A stretch of DNA of 64,000 bases. It comes from Treponema sp. (GTDB lineage Bacteria; Spirochaetota; Spirochaetia; Treponematales; Treponemataceae). Every line of letters begins with the position of its first letter. Position 1 is the first letter of the stretch. Shown here piece after piece: positions 1 to 8,257 of this stretch. A program made the position numbers and the translations under genes. Location: assembly GCA_017469785.1 (NCBI GenBank), contig JAFUFU010000027.1:62001-126000 (forward strand). Reading direction: 5' to 3'. Under the pieces are notes generated by a model. It ran no database searches and was not told the DNA's origin. It saw nothing but the letters and a program-made list of their open reading frames with translations.

Positions 1-279
1 ACTGCTTCTGCATATACTGTAAAAGATGGTACAGGCGATGTCTTGGACGGTGACAAAAATGTGGTTGACTTGGACTCAGCTGCAGAGGAAATTGCATCAA
101 TCGACTATTATACAGACAGCAAATCATTCACTCAGCGACAGTTTGCTATCTACGCAAACGTTTATCCGAACTCAGATAACTGCACCGAGACTTACAATAA
201 AGCACGGGGCACAGGAACTGTAAAAGGCTACTGGAAAGTTCAGGGTGACTTCAAACATGCTGACGTCGTAGAAGACTAA
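1..279 (+). CDS. C-terminal end of an unknown protein (5' end outside window)
   Basis: Frame 1 is open from the first base of the window to the TAA at 277-279, so this is the last 92 residues of a longer gene and the TTG at 43 is not a likely start. The fragment is acidic and rich in Asp, Thr and Tyr, and ends in a Gly-Tyr-Trp-Lys-Val-Gln stretch followed by an acidic tail. I do not recognise a family. The neighbours are envelope proteins (omptin-like proteases and a lipoprotein), so an exported protein is plausible, but that is only inference. A strong hairpin terminator follows 27 bases after the stop codon, so the gene ends its transcription unit. Confidence 0.7.
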   Translation, partial: TASAYTVKDGTGDVLDGDKNVVDLDSAAEEIASIDYYTDSKSFTQRQFAIYANVYPNSDNCTETYNKARGTGTVKGYWKVQGDFKHADVVED

Positions 280-305
280 TACAAGTTTTCCCGATGTAAA
301 CACAG

Positions 306-339
306 ACCGGTGTGTAACGCACCGGTTTTCTTTTTTTTC
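306..339 (+). terminator. Rho-independent terminator after the partial gene
   Basis: A perfect 7-bp stem (ACCGGTG at 306-312, CACCGGT at 320-326) with a 7-base loop is followed by a long T-rich tract at 326-340. It is oriented for the upstream + strand gene. The T tract ends only a few bases before the ATG of the next gene at 344. Confidence 0.85.
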
Positions 340-343
340 TTCA

Positions 344-1330
344 ATGAAATCTCGTTTTTTGTACGTCTGTTTTATAGTATTCTCTTTTTTCCAATACATA
401 TACGGGGCAGATATAACATTTTCCCTGGAGCCTGTTGCAAGCCTGAAAGCATCAAACACAAAGGAAGCCTTGTTTTTCGACGGATACTTCGGTACGGATT
501 CGAGCGAAAAATGCAGCCAGCTGGAGTGGAGGGAAAAATTTGTTTTGTACTACGGCCTGCAAGTTCACTCTGAAATTTCCACAGAAAAAAACAGCTTTTT
601 GCTTTCTGCAGGATTCGATATCGCTTTTCCATACAATAAGGGAAAAATGACTGATTCTGACTGGAACAAATGGGGCGAAAAATCCACATATTCAGAATTT
701 GAAAATAAAGCAGACCGATGTTATGATCTCTCGGCTTCTTTCTTGTATGAGCGAAAACTTACCGATACCTTGCGCCTTTCACCTTCATTTTACGCGCGTT
801 ACTCACATCGTTCTTTTGTGGCGGAAAACGGACACGGCTGGTATTACATGGACACTGAAAGCCCTCACTACTATCCGGACGGCAAATATCATCTGGCCGG
901 TATTGAATACGAATCTGAAAAAATTTCTTTTTTCTTCAATGTTTCAATCCAGAAGGCATGCACTGAAAGAATAAGTTTTTTCATCGGTTGCGGCATTTCT
1001 CCCTTCACTTATGCGGTCGCAACAGACCGTCATTTGGGCTCAAAAGATTATTACGTGACGAAAGACTACATTTACGCGTGGTTTTCAGACTACAGATTTT
1101 TTACCGGCATAAATTTTCAATTCTCGCCAATGTGTTTGCTGAACACTACCATCACAACGAACTACATGCGCTTTACAAAGGGGGAAGAATACTATGACTG
1201 GGACGACGGCTCAAAGGATACGCTTTCCAGCCAGGATGCCGGATATGAGTATTATGATATTGCTTTCAGAATCGGAGTGAAAATAATTCTTTTTGGAAGG
1301 AAGCGAGGCGGAAATGACGCCCGCCTTTGA
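344..1330 (+). CDS. Omptin-family outer-membrane aspartyl protease, copy 1
   Basis: 328 residues with an N-terminal signal peptide (residues 1-21, probable cleavage after Tyr-Gly) followed by alternating aromatic strands typical of a 10-strand outer-membrane barrel. Catalytic residues of the omptin family (OmpT Asp83/Asp85 and Asp210/His212) can be matched: KMTDSDWN places Asp104 and Asp106, and TDRH places Asp228 and His230. Omptins cleave peptides or proteins at basic sites on the cell surface. A paralogue with the same two motifs lies at 1855-2826. No Shine-Dalgarno sequence precedes the ATG, which sits just beyond the T tract of the upstream terminator, so how it is transcribed is unclear. 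The alternative is a catalytically silent barrel of the same fold, but retention of all four residues argues for a protease. Confidence 0.72.
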   Translation: MKSRFLYVCFIVFSFFQYIYGADITFSLEPVASLKASNTKEALFFDGYFGTDSSEKCSQLEWREKFVLYYGLQVHSEISTEKNSFLLSAGFDIAFPYNKGKMTDSDWNKWGEKSTYSEFENKADRCYDLSASFLYERKLTDTLRLSPSFYARYSHRSFVAENGHGWYYMDTESPHYYPDGKYHLAGIEYESEKISFFFNVSIQKACTERISFFIGCGISPFTYAVATDRHLGSKDYYVTKDYIYAWFSDYRFFTGINFQFSPMCLLNTTITTNYMRFTKGEEYYDWDDGSKDTLSSQDAGYEYYDIAFRIGVKIILFGRKRGGNDARL

Positions 1331-1350
1331 TATGAAAAATCAATTATGCA

Positions 1351-1378
1351 CAAAAAATCCCGACCTAAGCCGGGATAA
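1351..1378 (-). terminator. Terminator of the small exported protein gene
   Basis: Read on the minus strand, a 6-bp stem (ATCCCG/CGGGAT, 1357-1362 with 1371-1376) with an 8-base loop is followed by a run of six T. It lies just past the stop of the minus-strand gene at 1398. Confidence 0.75.
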
Positions 1379-1397
1379 AAAAATGCAAACAAAGCGA

Positions 1398-1667
1398 TTA
1401 TTTTGCGTCTGACAAGCTTGCGTCGATTGCATTTGCAGCGTTTTCAACGCCTTCCTTTACAGCGCTTTTAGCAGCATCAACAGTTTCTTCGACGGCAGAC
1501 TGTGCAGCATCTTTCACTGTTTCAGCAGATTCTTTTGCAGTGTCTTTTACAGACTCAGCTGAAGTTGTAGCAGTTTCCTCAACATCTTTTTTGCCAGATG
1601 CAAAGACGAAACCTGCAGAAAGCAATGCCAAAGCTGAAACCAATGCCAATTTTTTTACCATTTTCAT
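1398..1667 (-). CDS. Small exported protein with LEA-like amphipathic helix repeats
   Basis: 89 residues from the ATG at 1667, chosen because an AAGGAG sequence lies 6 bases upstream; a longer reading frame exists but lacks this. Residues 1-22 form a signal peptide ending Phe-Ala-Ser without a lipobox Cys. The rest is almost entirely Ala, Lys, Glu, Asp, Val, Ser and Thr in an 11-residue rhythm (variants of ESxKDTAKxSA), the pattern of LEA-like or apolipoprotein-like amphipathic helices. No enzyme motif is present. It probably acts in the periplasm or at a membrane surface, perhaps as a stress or envelope-stabilising protein; this is inference. It is transcribed opposite to the two omptin genes on either side and has its own promoter and terminator. 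Confidence 0.7.
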   Translation of the reverse strand: MKMVKKLALVSALALLSAGFVFASGKKDVEETATTSAESVKDTAKESAETVKDAAQSAVEETVDAAKSAVKEGVENAANAIDASLSDAK

Positions 1668-1750
1668 AGAAAACTCCTTAATTAATGGTTTGGATTTGAA
1701 TGTCAAAATCAATGGAAATAAAACAGACAAATCCCAATGGAATACTGAAT

Positions 1751-1779
1751 ATTATAATGACACGGTAAAGTCTTTTCAA
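1751..1779 (-). promoter_or_regulatory. Sigma-70-like promoter for the small exported protein
   Basis: On the minus strand TTGAAA (1774-1779) is followed after 17 bases by TATAAT (1751-1756). The predicted start near 1744 leaves a leader of about 77 bases before the ATG at 1667. Confidence 0.6.
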
Positions 1780-1854
1780 GGTTCTTTACAGAAAACATTT
1801 GCTTCACATTGTAAAAAAACACAAAGAATTATAAAATGCCGGTAATATGCTCTT

Positions 1855-2826
1855 ATGAAAGCCAAAAAGCTGTTTTTTCTGATTATTCCGTGTTTTCTTA
1901 TTTCAGCAGCCGCGTCTGCTTCTGATTTTACGTTTGAATTTATGCCCTACGCAGGTATTACCTACGGACAGTTCAACGAATATATCTACTCCGGCGCAGA
2001 CTCTTCCATACTGCGCAGCCTTCTCGAATGGGAAGCAAAACCTCTCATAAATTTAGGAGCAGGCACAAAAATCGGTTGGAAAAAACTTTCTCTTGAGACT
2101 CGCGGAGAATTCACACCATGTATGCCGTGCGGAACGCTAAAAGACAGTGACTGGAATGAGGACGGGGATGTGAAATACATTTATTCGCTGCTGGAAGAGC
2201 GTGTCTCGGAGGCTTTTTCATTTTCGTCCATGCTTTCCTATGATTTTGACTTTGAAGAGTCATTTTATGTAGCCCCGGCCCTTATTTTTGATTATTCTCA
2301 CATAAAAATAAAAGGGACTAACGGTGAAGGCTGGTTCGCATCCGCTTCATATTCATCGACAGGAAACGACGAGGCTTGGAACAGCGGATACGCCCGCTAC
2401 TACGGAAAAGGAAAACTTCACGGAATAAACTATGAACGCACCTCTTACTCCTTTTTTTCAGGCTTGAAGGTTGGCGCACGCTTCTCACGCCGTTTTTCCA
2501 GTGAACTTGGATTTTTCATCTCGCCTATTACTTCAATCTCAGTCTTTGACACGCACTTGACCGGGAAAAACACGCAGAACTACCACTTGAATGAGTATGC
2601 AAAAAGTATGTTCTCGGCGTATAAATTGTATCTGAGGACAGAGTATGACTTGTCAAAATTACTCGCGCTCAGCCTTTCTGCTGATTTCTCGGGCACGGAC
2701 ATCATAAAAAGATATATGTACCATAACTACCACACAAGCTCCCCAGTAAAATCAAATCAGAAAATGGGAGCGAGCAGTTTTTCATTTGCGGCCCGATTAG
2801 GAATTAAAATAAAGATAATTCACTGA
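1855..2826 (+). CDS. Omptin-family outer-membrane aspartyl protease, copy 2
   Basis: 323 residues with a clear signal peptide (residues 1-22, ending Ser-Ala) and a barrel-like pattern of alternating aromatic residues. It keeps the omptin catalytic pairs: TLKDSDWN places Asp97 and Asp99, and FDTH places Asp232 and His234, which I equate with OmpT Asp83/Asp85 and Asp210/His212. It shares the overall layout with the copy at 344-1330 but has diverged strongly, so the duplication is old. Family proteins are outer-membrane proteases preferring basic sites and often need lipopolysaccharide. Treponemes lack classical LPS, so activity here would need another lipid partner. The alternative is a related barrel without activity. 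Confidence 0.72.
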   Translation: MKAKKLFFLIIPCFLISAAASASDFTFEFMPYAGITYGQFNEYIYSGADSSILRSLLEWEAKPLINLGAGTKIGWKKLSLETRGEFTPCMPCGTLKDSDWNEDGDVKYIYSLLEERVSEAFSFSSMLSYDFDFEESFYVAPALIFDYSHIKIKGTNGEGWFASASYSSTGNDEAWNSGYARYYGKGKLHGINYERTSYSFFSGLKVGARFSRRFSSELGFFISPITSISVFDTHLTGKNTQNYHLNEYAKSMFSAYKLYLRTEYDLSKLLALSLSADFSGTDIIKRYMYHNYHTSSPVKSNQKMGASSFSFAARLGIKIKIIH

Positions 2827-2843
2827 CAAATATTAAAAAACAA

Positions 2844-2877
2844 AACGCCGGATTTCAAGCAAATGAAATCCGGCGTT
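2844..2877 (-). terminator. Perfect 14-bp hairpin between convergent genes
   Basis: 2844-2857 pairs perfectly with 2864-2877 around a 6-base loop. On the minus strand it is followed by a T-rich stretch, so it should terminate the lipoprotein gene. It may also stop transcripts of omptin copy 2, although the + strand side lacks a T run. Confidence 0.8.
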
Positions 2878-2908
2878 CACTATCAGCCCGTGTTATGCCA
2901 GAGGCGGA

Positions 2909-3817
2909 CTACTTAGACAAGTCAACCCAGTCATCTTCAGAAACCGGAATCGGGTTACCCTGAACATCCTGGAATGAAATAGTAGCATTTGCTGTTTCGC
3001 CTGAATATACAGTGGTATATCGACCAATTTCTTTCTGAGTCGTTGCAGTGAGTTCATCGACATAAATCTTACCTACAGTTGCTCCATCAATTTTAACTCC
3101 CTGCTGATTCTGGAGCTCAACATTATAGTAATATCCATTTGTCTCATTACCTTCAATTGTAACGTCGACGAGAACATTTACGATACCATCTTCTGGCAAG
3201 GAGTATGACGAAGCAGAAATAGATTCAAAATATGGAGTATTAAGTGTACAAACAATCGCTTTTTCTGTTGCACCACTATCTACAAATGTTTTGGCCTTCC
3301 CGTCGCTATCAACTTCTGTAATAATCTTTGCAGTGAAGTCAGATGACGTATTGTAGCCGAAAATCGTGCTCGGAACGCCAGTGCAGTATGAAACATACCA
3401 CTGCAACTTCTCGTCTGTCTTATTCCAGCGGACACCAGCAACAGCGAAGTTATACCAAGTAATCGTTTTCTCTTTAAGTGTGCCATCTTTCTGATACTGA
3501 TAGGCTTTTGTTACTGAATGTTCTGATTTATCTTCTTCGAGACCAAACACATAGCCAATCACAGAGTTTGATGAGTGCGATGCAACTGCGACCTCAGTCG
3601 GATTTTTAATTTTAATATTTGCCGTTGCATATTTATGCTTTGTTTTCAAAGACTCGAATGCACGATAGTACATATCAGTTTCATTTTTAGCGCTGACGTT
3701 TTCTCCACTGATTGCGTCGTCATCGTCTTCTGATTCCTTACAAGCTGTGAAAGAGCCTGCCACAACCAACATTGCCGCAACGCTGAACGCTGCGAGAATT
3801 TTCTTAGAAAGTTTCAT
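2909..3817 (-). CDS. Treponemal lipoprotein of unknown function
   Basis: 302 residues from the ATG at 3817, which has a GAGGGG Shine-Dalgarno 8 bases upstream; the longer frame back to 3862 has no ribosome site. A basic N-terminus and hydrophobic stretch end in AGSFTAC, a relaxed spirochaete lipobox with the lipidated Cys at residue 26, followed by an acidic linker (ESEDDDD). The mature part is rich in Thr, Ser, Tyr and Val and looks like beta-sandwich surface protein; I see no enzyme motif. It is a single gene facing purM divergently, with a strong hairpin after its stop. I cannot name the family. Confidence 0.75.
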   Translation of the reverse strand: MKLSKKILAAFSVAAMLVVAGSFTACKESEDDDDAISGENVSAKNETDMYYRAFESLKTKHKYATANIKIKNPTEVAVASHSSNSVIGYVFGLEEDKSEHSVTKAYQYQKDGTLKEKTITWYNFAVAGVRWNKTDEKLQWYVSYCTGVPSTIFGYNTSSDFTAKIITEVDSDGKAKTFVDSGATEKAIVCTLNTPYFESISASSYSLPEDGIVNVLVDVTIEGNETNGYYYNVELQNQQGVKIDGATVGKIYVDELTATTQKEIGRYTTVYSGETANATISFQDVQGNPIPVSEDDWVDLSK

Positions 3818-3986
3818 AATAAAAACCCCTCGTTTAAATTGCATAATTGAAGTGCACTTCATAATTGAACTGAGGGGGAGACATTGTTTCGGAACTTCTG
3901 GCTTAACAAGAAAAAATCTGTGGATAAAAATTCCATAATTTACTATAATTGTCTAAAAATTTCCCTTAATTCCTTTGGAGAATAAA

Positions 3987-5087
3987 ATGGCTACCATTGA
4001 TTACAAAGATTCTGGTGTTGATGTTGAAGAAGGCTACAATGCTGTCAACGAATACAAAGTTCATGCGAAACGTACTCGCATTCCCGGATTGCTCACTGAT
4101 TTGGGCAGTTTTAACGGAATGTTCGAGGTTCCCAAAGGAATCAAGAATCCTGTCATGGTTTCTGGTACGGACGGCGTTGGTACAAAACTCGAGATTGCTT
4201 TCCAGCTCAAAAAATATGACACTGTTGGAATCGATTGCGTTGCCATGAGCGTAAATGATATTCTCTGCTCCGGCGTCCAGACTTCTTTCTTCCTCGATTA
4301 CGTTGCTTGCGGCAAACTCGATGCGAAGGTTGCCGGCCAGCTTGTAAAAGGCATCGCCGACGGCTGTGTTGATACCGGTTGTGCCCTTCTTGGCGGCGAG
4401 ACTGCCGAAATGCCAGGCTTCTACGATGAGGGCAAATATGACCTGGCAGGCTTTGGAGTTGGCGTTGGCGACAAAGAAAAAATGATTACCGGCACAAAAA
4501 TTGAAGCCGGAGATGTCCTTATCGGTCTTTCTTCGACCGGATGCCATTCAAACGGCTATTCCCTTGTCCGCAAACTTGTCACTGATTTCAACGAGCCTTT
4601 CGGTGAGTCTGGCAAAACTATCGGTGAGGTTCTCCTCACACCAACCCGCATTTATGTCCGGCCTGTTATGGACGTGCTTTCTGCTTTCGGTGAGAGTGTT
4701 CATGGCATGGTTCACATCACAGGCGGCGGATTCTATGAAAATGTTCCTCGCATGTATGCAAAAGGCAAGAACCTTGTTTCTGTCATCAAGAAGGATTCAT
4801 GGGTGCGTCCGGCTGTTTTTGACGAACTGATTAAGCGCGGTGCGGATCCTGAAGGCGTTTGGGGCACTTTCAACATGGGTATCGGTTTCATTCTTGCTGT
4901 CAAGGCCAGCGATGCAGACGCAATCATCGCTCGTTTCAACGAAAAAGCCTCTGAATTTGAGACTGAGCCTTACAAAAAGGCTGGGGCAATTCCTCTTAAA
5001 GCTTATAAAATCGGTCATGTTGAAGCGGCTTCAAAGGATTTGGGTGAAGAGCTCAAAGGAAGCCGAGAGGCTACAAAACTCATATAG
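3987..5087 (+). CDS. purM: Phosphoribosylformylglycinamidine cyclo-ligase (AIR synthetase)
   Basis: 366 residues from the ATG at 3987, preceded by TTGGAG at a normal distance. PurM closes FGAM to aminoimidazole ribotide with ATP in purine synthesis in the cytosol. Family hallmarks are visible: the N-terminal YKDSGVDVEEG segment, the glycine-rich SGTDGVGTKLE nucleotide loop, the DCVAMSVNDI motif, GGETAEMPG and the HITGGGFYENVPR segment. The length is close to the usual 345-350. It is followed after 6 bases by purN, the next-but-one use of folate chemistry in the same pathway, so the two form an operon. Confidence 0.95.
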   Translation: MATIDYKDSGVDVEEGYNAVNEYKVHAKRTRIPGLLTDLGSFNGMFEVPKGIKNPVMVSGTDGVGTKLEIAFQLKKYDTVGIDCVAMSVNDILCSGVQTSFFLDYVACGKLDAKVAGQLVKGIADGCVDTGCALLGGETAEMPGFYDEGKYDLAGFGVGVGDKEKMITGTKIEAGDVLIGLSSTGCHSNGYSLVRKLVTDFNEPFGESGKTIGEVLLTPTRIYVRPVMDVLSAFGESVHGMVHITGGGFYENVPRMYAKGKNLVSVIKKDSWVRPAVFDELIKRGADPEGVWGTFNMGIGFILAVKASDADAIIARFNEKASEFETEPYKKAGAIPLKAYKIGHVEAASKDLGEELKGSREATKLI

Positions 5088-5093
5088 AATACT

Positions 5094-5726
5094 ATGAACA
5101 TCGCAGTATTAGTTAGTGGTGGCGGAACGAATTTGCAGGCTCTTATTGATTATGAGAAGGCTAATTCATCCTGCCCTTACCATATTTCTCTGGTCGTTTC
5201 CAATACAAAAAATGCTTTTGCGCTTGAACGTGCAGAAAAAGCAGGAATTCCGGCTCTTGTCCGGAGTCCGTTTTCAGTGCTCGGGAAAGAAAAGGCTGAG
5301 TCCGCAACCCGTGATGAAAAGCGCATTGCCATCAGCGACGCGATTCTTGATTTGTGCCGTGAGTATCAAGCTGACGCCATTGTCCTTGCGGGTTATCTGT
5401 CTGTCCTCGGGGGGCGCATCATTGATGAATATTCGGGCCGGATTATAAATCTGCATCCAGCTCTTCTTCCGAAATTCGGCGGAGTAGGGATGTGGGGGCA
5501 CAATGTCCATGAGGCTGTTCTCGCGGCCGGCGAGTCTGAGAGCGGGTGTACCGTGCACCTTGTTGACGCAGGCTGCGATACGGGTAAAATCCTTGTTCAG
5601 AAAAAAGTTCCTGTGCTTGCTGGTGACACTCCTGATTCTTTGTATGCTCGTATTGCTCCCAGGGAGCATGAGGCGATGATTGAGGGTGTGTGCATGCTTT
5701 CGGAAATCCTTTCTTCGCGTTCATGA
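5094..5726 (+). CDS. purN: Phosphoribosylglycinamide formyltransferase (GAR transformylase)
   Basis: 210 residues. PurN transfers a formyl group from 10-formyl-tetrahydrofolate to glycinamide ribotide. The N-terminus has the nucleotide-binding SGGGTNLQALI segment, the catalytic core has INLHPALLP with the conserved Asn and His, and the C-terminal half has ESGCTVHLVDAGCDTGKI carrying the expected Asp. The loop FGGVGMWGHNVHEAVL matches the usual G-x-G-x-x-G-x-x-VHEAVL segment. It lies directly after purM and probably shares its transcript. Confidence 0.95.
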   Translation: MNIAVLVSGGGTNLQALIDYEKANSSCPYHISLVVSNTKNAFALERAEKAGIPALVRSPFSVLGKEKAESATRDEKRIAISDAILDLCREYQADAIVLAGYLSVLGGRIIDEYSGRIINLHPALLPKFGGVGMWGHNVHEAVLAAGESESGCTVHLVDAGCDTGKILVQKKVPVLAGDTPDSLYARIAPREHEAMIEGVCMLSEILSSRS

Positions 5727-5827
5727 TGGATTTTGTGACGACAGAAATCATATTTCCGGCTGATGTTTTTATATGAAAACCTGGAGAAATTTTATTTTAT
5801 AATATTAAAATAATCTTTCTTTTTTAC

Positions 5828-5855
5828 TTGACTTTGGAAATCTAACGGTTAAAAT
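5828..5855 (+). promoter_or_regulatory. Candidate cheA promoter; possibly near-leaderless
   Basis: TTGACT (5828-5833), a 16-base spacer and TAAAAT (5850-5855) precede cheA. The predicted start would fall at about the cheA ATG (5863), and no Shine-Dalgarno sequence is visible in front of it. The -35 region resembles that of the chemoreceptor promoter at 32348. Confidence 0.45.
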
Positions 5856-5862
5856 ATATAGT

Positions 5863-8247
5863 ATGAGTGATTATCTTGATTCTACTAATGAAGAACTACT
5901 GAAAGACTACTTCTCTGAGTCTGAAATGATGGTCGATAACCTCGAGAGCAATATCCTTGCAATTGAGAATGATCCGAACAATCATGATGCCATTGACGAA
6001 ATCTTCCGCGCGGCACATACTCTCAAAGGAAATTCGGCTACGGTCGAGTTCTCTGAGATTGCTCACTTTGCGCATACAATGGAAGACCTTCTTGATGAAG
6101 TTCGCTCTGATAAGATTAAGGTTACTGAAGATATCGTAGACACGCTTTTGACGGCACTTGATGTAATCAAAGCAATGCTTGAAGAACGAAAGAACGGTTC
6201 TGTATATGGTGAAAGCGTCGATGAAATTACAGAAAAAATACGCGGTATGATTGCAGGAGGTGGCGCTGCTCCAAAAGCGGCTCCTGTTGCACCGGCGTCG
6301 GCTCCGGCACCTTCATCTGCGCCTGCTCAGTCAAGCGCTCCTGTGGTTGCTCTTTCTGAATACGAACTTGTTGAACTCAAACAAGGATGTTCTGGCGATC
6401 AGCAGCTTTGGTCTGTCACTGTTACTTTTGACGAAAGCAATCCTATGAATTCTGTCGGCGGAATTCAGGTTTTCGCGGCTCTTAAAGCCTGTGGCACGGT
6501 CCTAAAAACGATTCCTGATTTTGACGCTCTCTACGAAGACGAATTCCATAAAGACGTTGTCTATTTTGTTGCAAGCTCAAACACGGCTGAGCAGCTTGAG
6601 GATACTGCATTCCTCGATGACGTTACGCTGAGTGTTGACGCAAAAAATCTCACGAATGCGGTTGCCGGCGATTCTGGCGTTTCAGAAGCTCCGGCTGCAC
6701 CCGCCTCGCAAGCTGCCCCAGCTCCCGCGGCTCCGACTCCAGCTCCAAAGCAGGAAGCTCCCGCGCCAGCTCCACAGACTGCGGCGTCTGCTACAGAAGC
6801 TCCCAAAAAAGAAGCTCCAAAGCCAGCTGCAAAAACAGCCCCGGCTACTGGTCATGCTCAGCAGAGCACTATTCTCCGCGTAGATTCAAAGCGTGTTGAT
6901 AACCTCATGAACCTTGTTTCAGAAACTGTTATCACAAAAGCTTCTTTCAACCAGAGCCAGCAGCAGTTCGCTGATATGCTCATCCAGTTCCAGAATCTCG
7001 ATTCTTCATATAAAGAAAAAATTCGACGAATGTTTGAGCAGTTGCCTCAGTACCTCGAAGAAATTCAGAATGGTGTCGCTGTAAAAGACATTAAAACAAA
7101 CATTACCAATGAGTTCGGTGATATAGCGACATTCTTTGATGCGTTTGAAAATCGCTTCAAGGATTTGAATTCAAAATTCCATTCTTCTACGCAGAACCTC
7201 GGACGAATCACCGGAGAGTTGCAGGAAGGTATCATGAAAATCCGAATGGTTCCTATCAGTCAGGTTTTCGATCGCTTCCCGCGTGTTGTTCGTGATTTGC
7301 AGAAGGATTTGGGCAAAAAAGTTAATCTGATACTTGAAGGTGAAGACACCGAGCTTGATAAAACAGTTGTTGATGATCTCATGGATCCAATCATGCACTG
7401 TGTACGAAACTCTGTTGACCATGGCATTGAGTCTCCGGAAAAACGAAAAGAGGCCGGCAAAGACGAAACCGGTACAGTTCTTCTTAAAGCTGCCAACGAG
7501 GGTAACAGCATTGTCATTGATGTGGTCGATGATGGTGGCGGAATCAATGTTGAGAAAGTCAAGGCAAAGGCTATCGACAAGGGGCTTATCCATCCGTCAA
7601 AGGTTCTTTCTGATCAGGAAGCAGCCCAGCTTATATTTATGCCGGGCTTCTCTACTGCAGAGAAGATTACGAATGTTTCTGGACGTGGTGTAGGTCTTGA
7701 CGTCGTCAAAACGATGATTGAAAAGCTCAACGGAACGATTCAGGTTACTTCTGAGCACGGAAAAGGCTCGAAATTCTCTATCCGTCTGCCGCTCACCCTT
7801 GCTATCATTCAGGGCTTGCTCGTTCGTGTCGGACGCGAAGTGTACTCAATTCCAATCGCATCTGTTATTGAGAGTGTTCGCGTTAAGAAGTCCGAAATCA
7901 ACACGATTGATAACCATGAGGTTCTCAATGTCCGAAACGAAGTTATCAGCGTGCTACGTTTGAGCCGCTTGTTCAATATTCGTACCAACGAGGACGGAGA
8001 TTATTGTTTCGTAGTAATCGTCGGCTCTCAGGATAAGAAAATCGGTGTTATGGTTGACAATCTCATCGGCGAAGAAGACGTTGTTATTAAACCGCTCCGC
8101 GATCAGTTTACACAATCACCTGGTATTTCAGGTGCCTCTATCCTTGGTGATGGTTCTGTTTCGCTTATCATTGATGTAACACAATTGCTTGAGCTTGGTG
8201 TTCGACAGGAAATTCAGGCTCGTCAAGAATCTAGCATAGAGGATTAG
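5863..8247 (+). CDS. cheA: Chemotaxis histidine kinase CheA, spirochaete form with enlarged dimerisation domain
   Basis: 794 residues. The order is: P1 phosphotransfer domain (about 1-125, phospho-accepting His52 in AAHTLKGNSA); a Pro/Ala linker (135-160); a P2-like response-regulator docking domain (about 165-262); a long Ala/Pro/Lys linker (275-332); P3 dimerisation (about 338-455); P4 kinase core (about 457-645, N box with HCVRNSVDHG, G boxes VVDDGGGI and GRGVGLDVV); and a CheW-like P5 (about 646-785). About 95 residues separate LVSETVI and LQEGIMKIRM in P3, roughly 40 more than in enteric CheA, which fits the spirochaete class. It autophosphorylates in chemoreceptor arrays and passes phosphate to CheY. 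First gene of the cheA-cheS-cheX-cheY operon. Confidence 0.96.
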   Translation: MSDYLDSTNEELLKDYFSESEMMVDNLESNILAIENDPNNHDAIDEIFRAAHTLKGNSATVEFSEIAHFAHTMEDLLDEVRSDKIKVTEDIVDTLLTALDVIKAMLEERKNGSVYGESVDEITEKIRGMIAGGGAAPKAAPVAPASAPAPSSAPAQSSAPVVALSEYELVELKQGCSGDQQLWSVTVTFDESNPMNSVGGIQVFAALKACGTVLKTIPDFDALYEDEFHKDVVYFVASSNTAEQLEDTAFLDDVTLSVDAKNLTNAVAGDSGVSEAPAAPASQAAPAPAAPTPAPKQEAPAPAPQTAASATEAPKKEAPKPAAKTAPATGHAQQSTILRVDSKRVDNLMNLVSETVITKASFNQSQQQFADMLIQFQNLDSSYKEKIRRMFEQLPQYLEEIQNGVAVKDIKTNITNEFGDIATFFDAFENRFKDLNSKFHSSTQNLGRITGELQEGIMKIRMVPISQVFDRFPRVVRDLQKDLGKKVNLILEGEDTELDKTVVDDLMDPIMHCVRNSVDHGIESPEKRKEAGKDETGTVLLKAANEGNSIVIDVVDDGGGINVEKVKAKAIDKGLIHPSKVLSDQEAAQLIFMPGFSTAEKITNVSGRGVGLDVVKTMIEKLNGTIQVTSEHGKGSKFSIRLPLTLAIIQGLLVRVGREVYSIPIASVIESVRVKKSEINTIDNHEVLNVRNEVISVLRLSRLFNIRTNEDGDYCFVVIVGSQDKKIGVMVDNLIGEEDVVIKPLRDQFTQSPGISGASILGDGSVSLIIDVTQLLELGVRQEIQARQESSIED

Positions 8248-8257
8248 GGAGAAGATT

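Noticed and set aside
6561..6806. Ala/Gly-rich minus-strand frame opposite the cheA linker
   Set aside because: It is the complement of the Ala/Pro codons of the CheA linker; no independent evidence.
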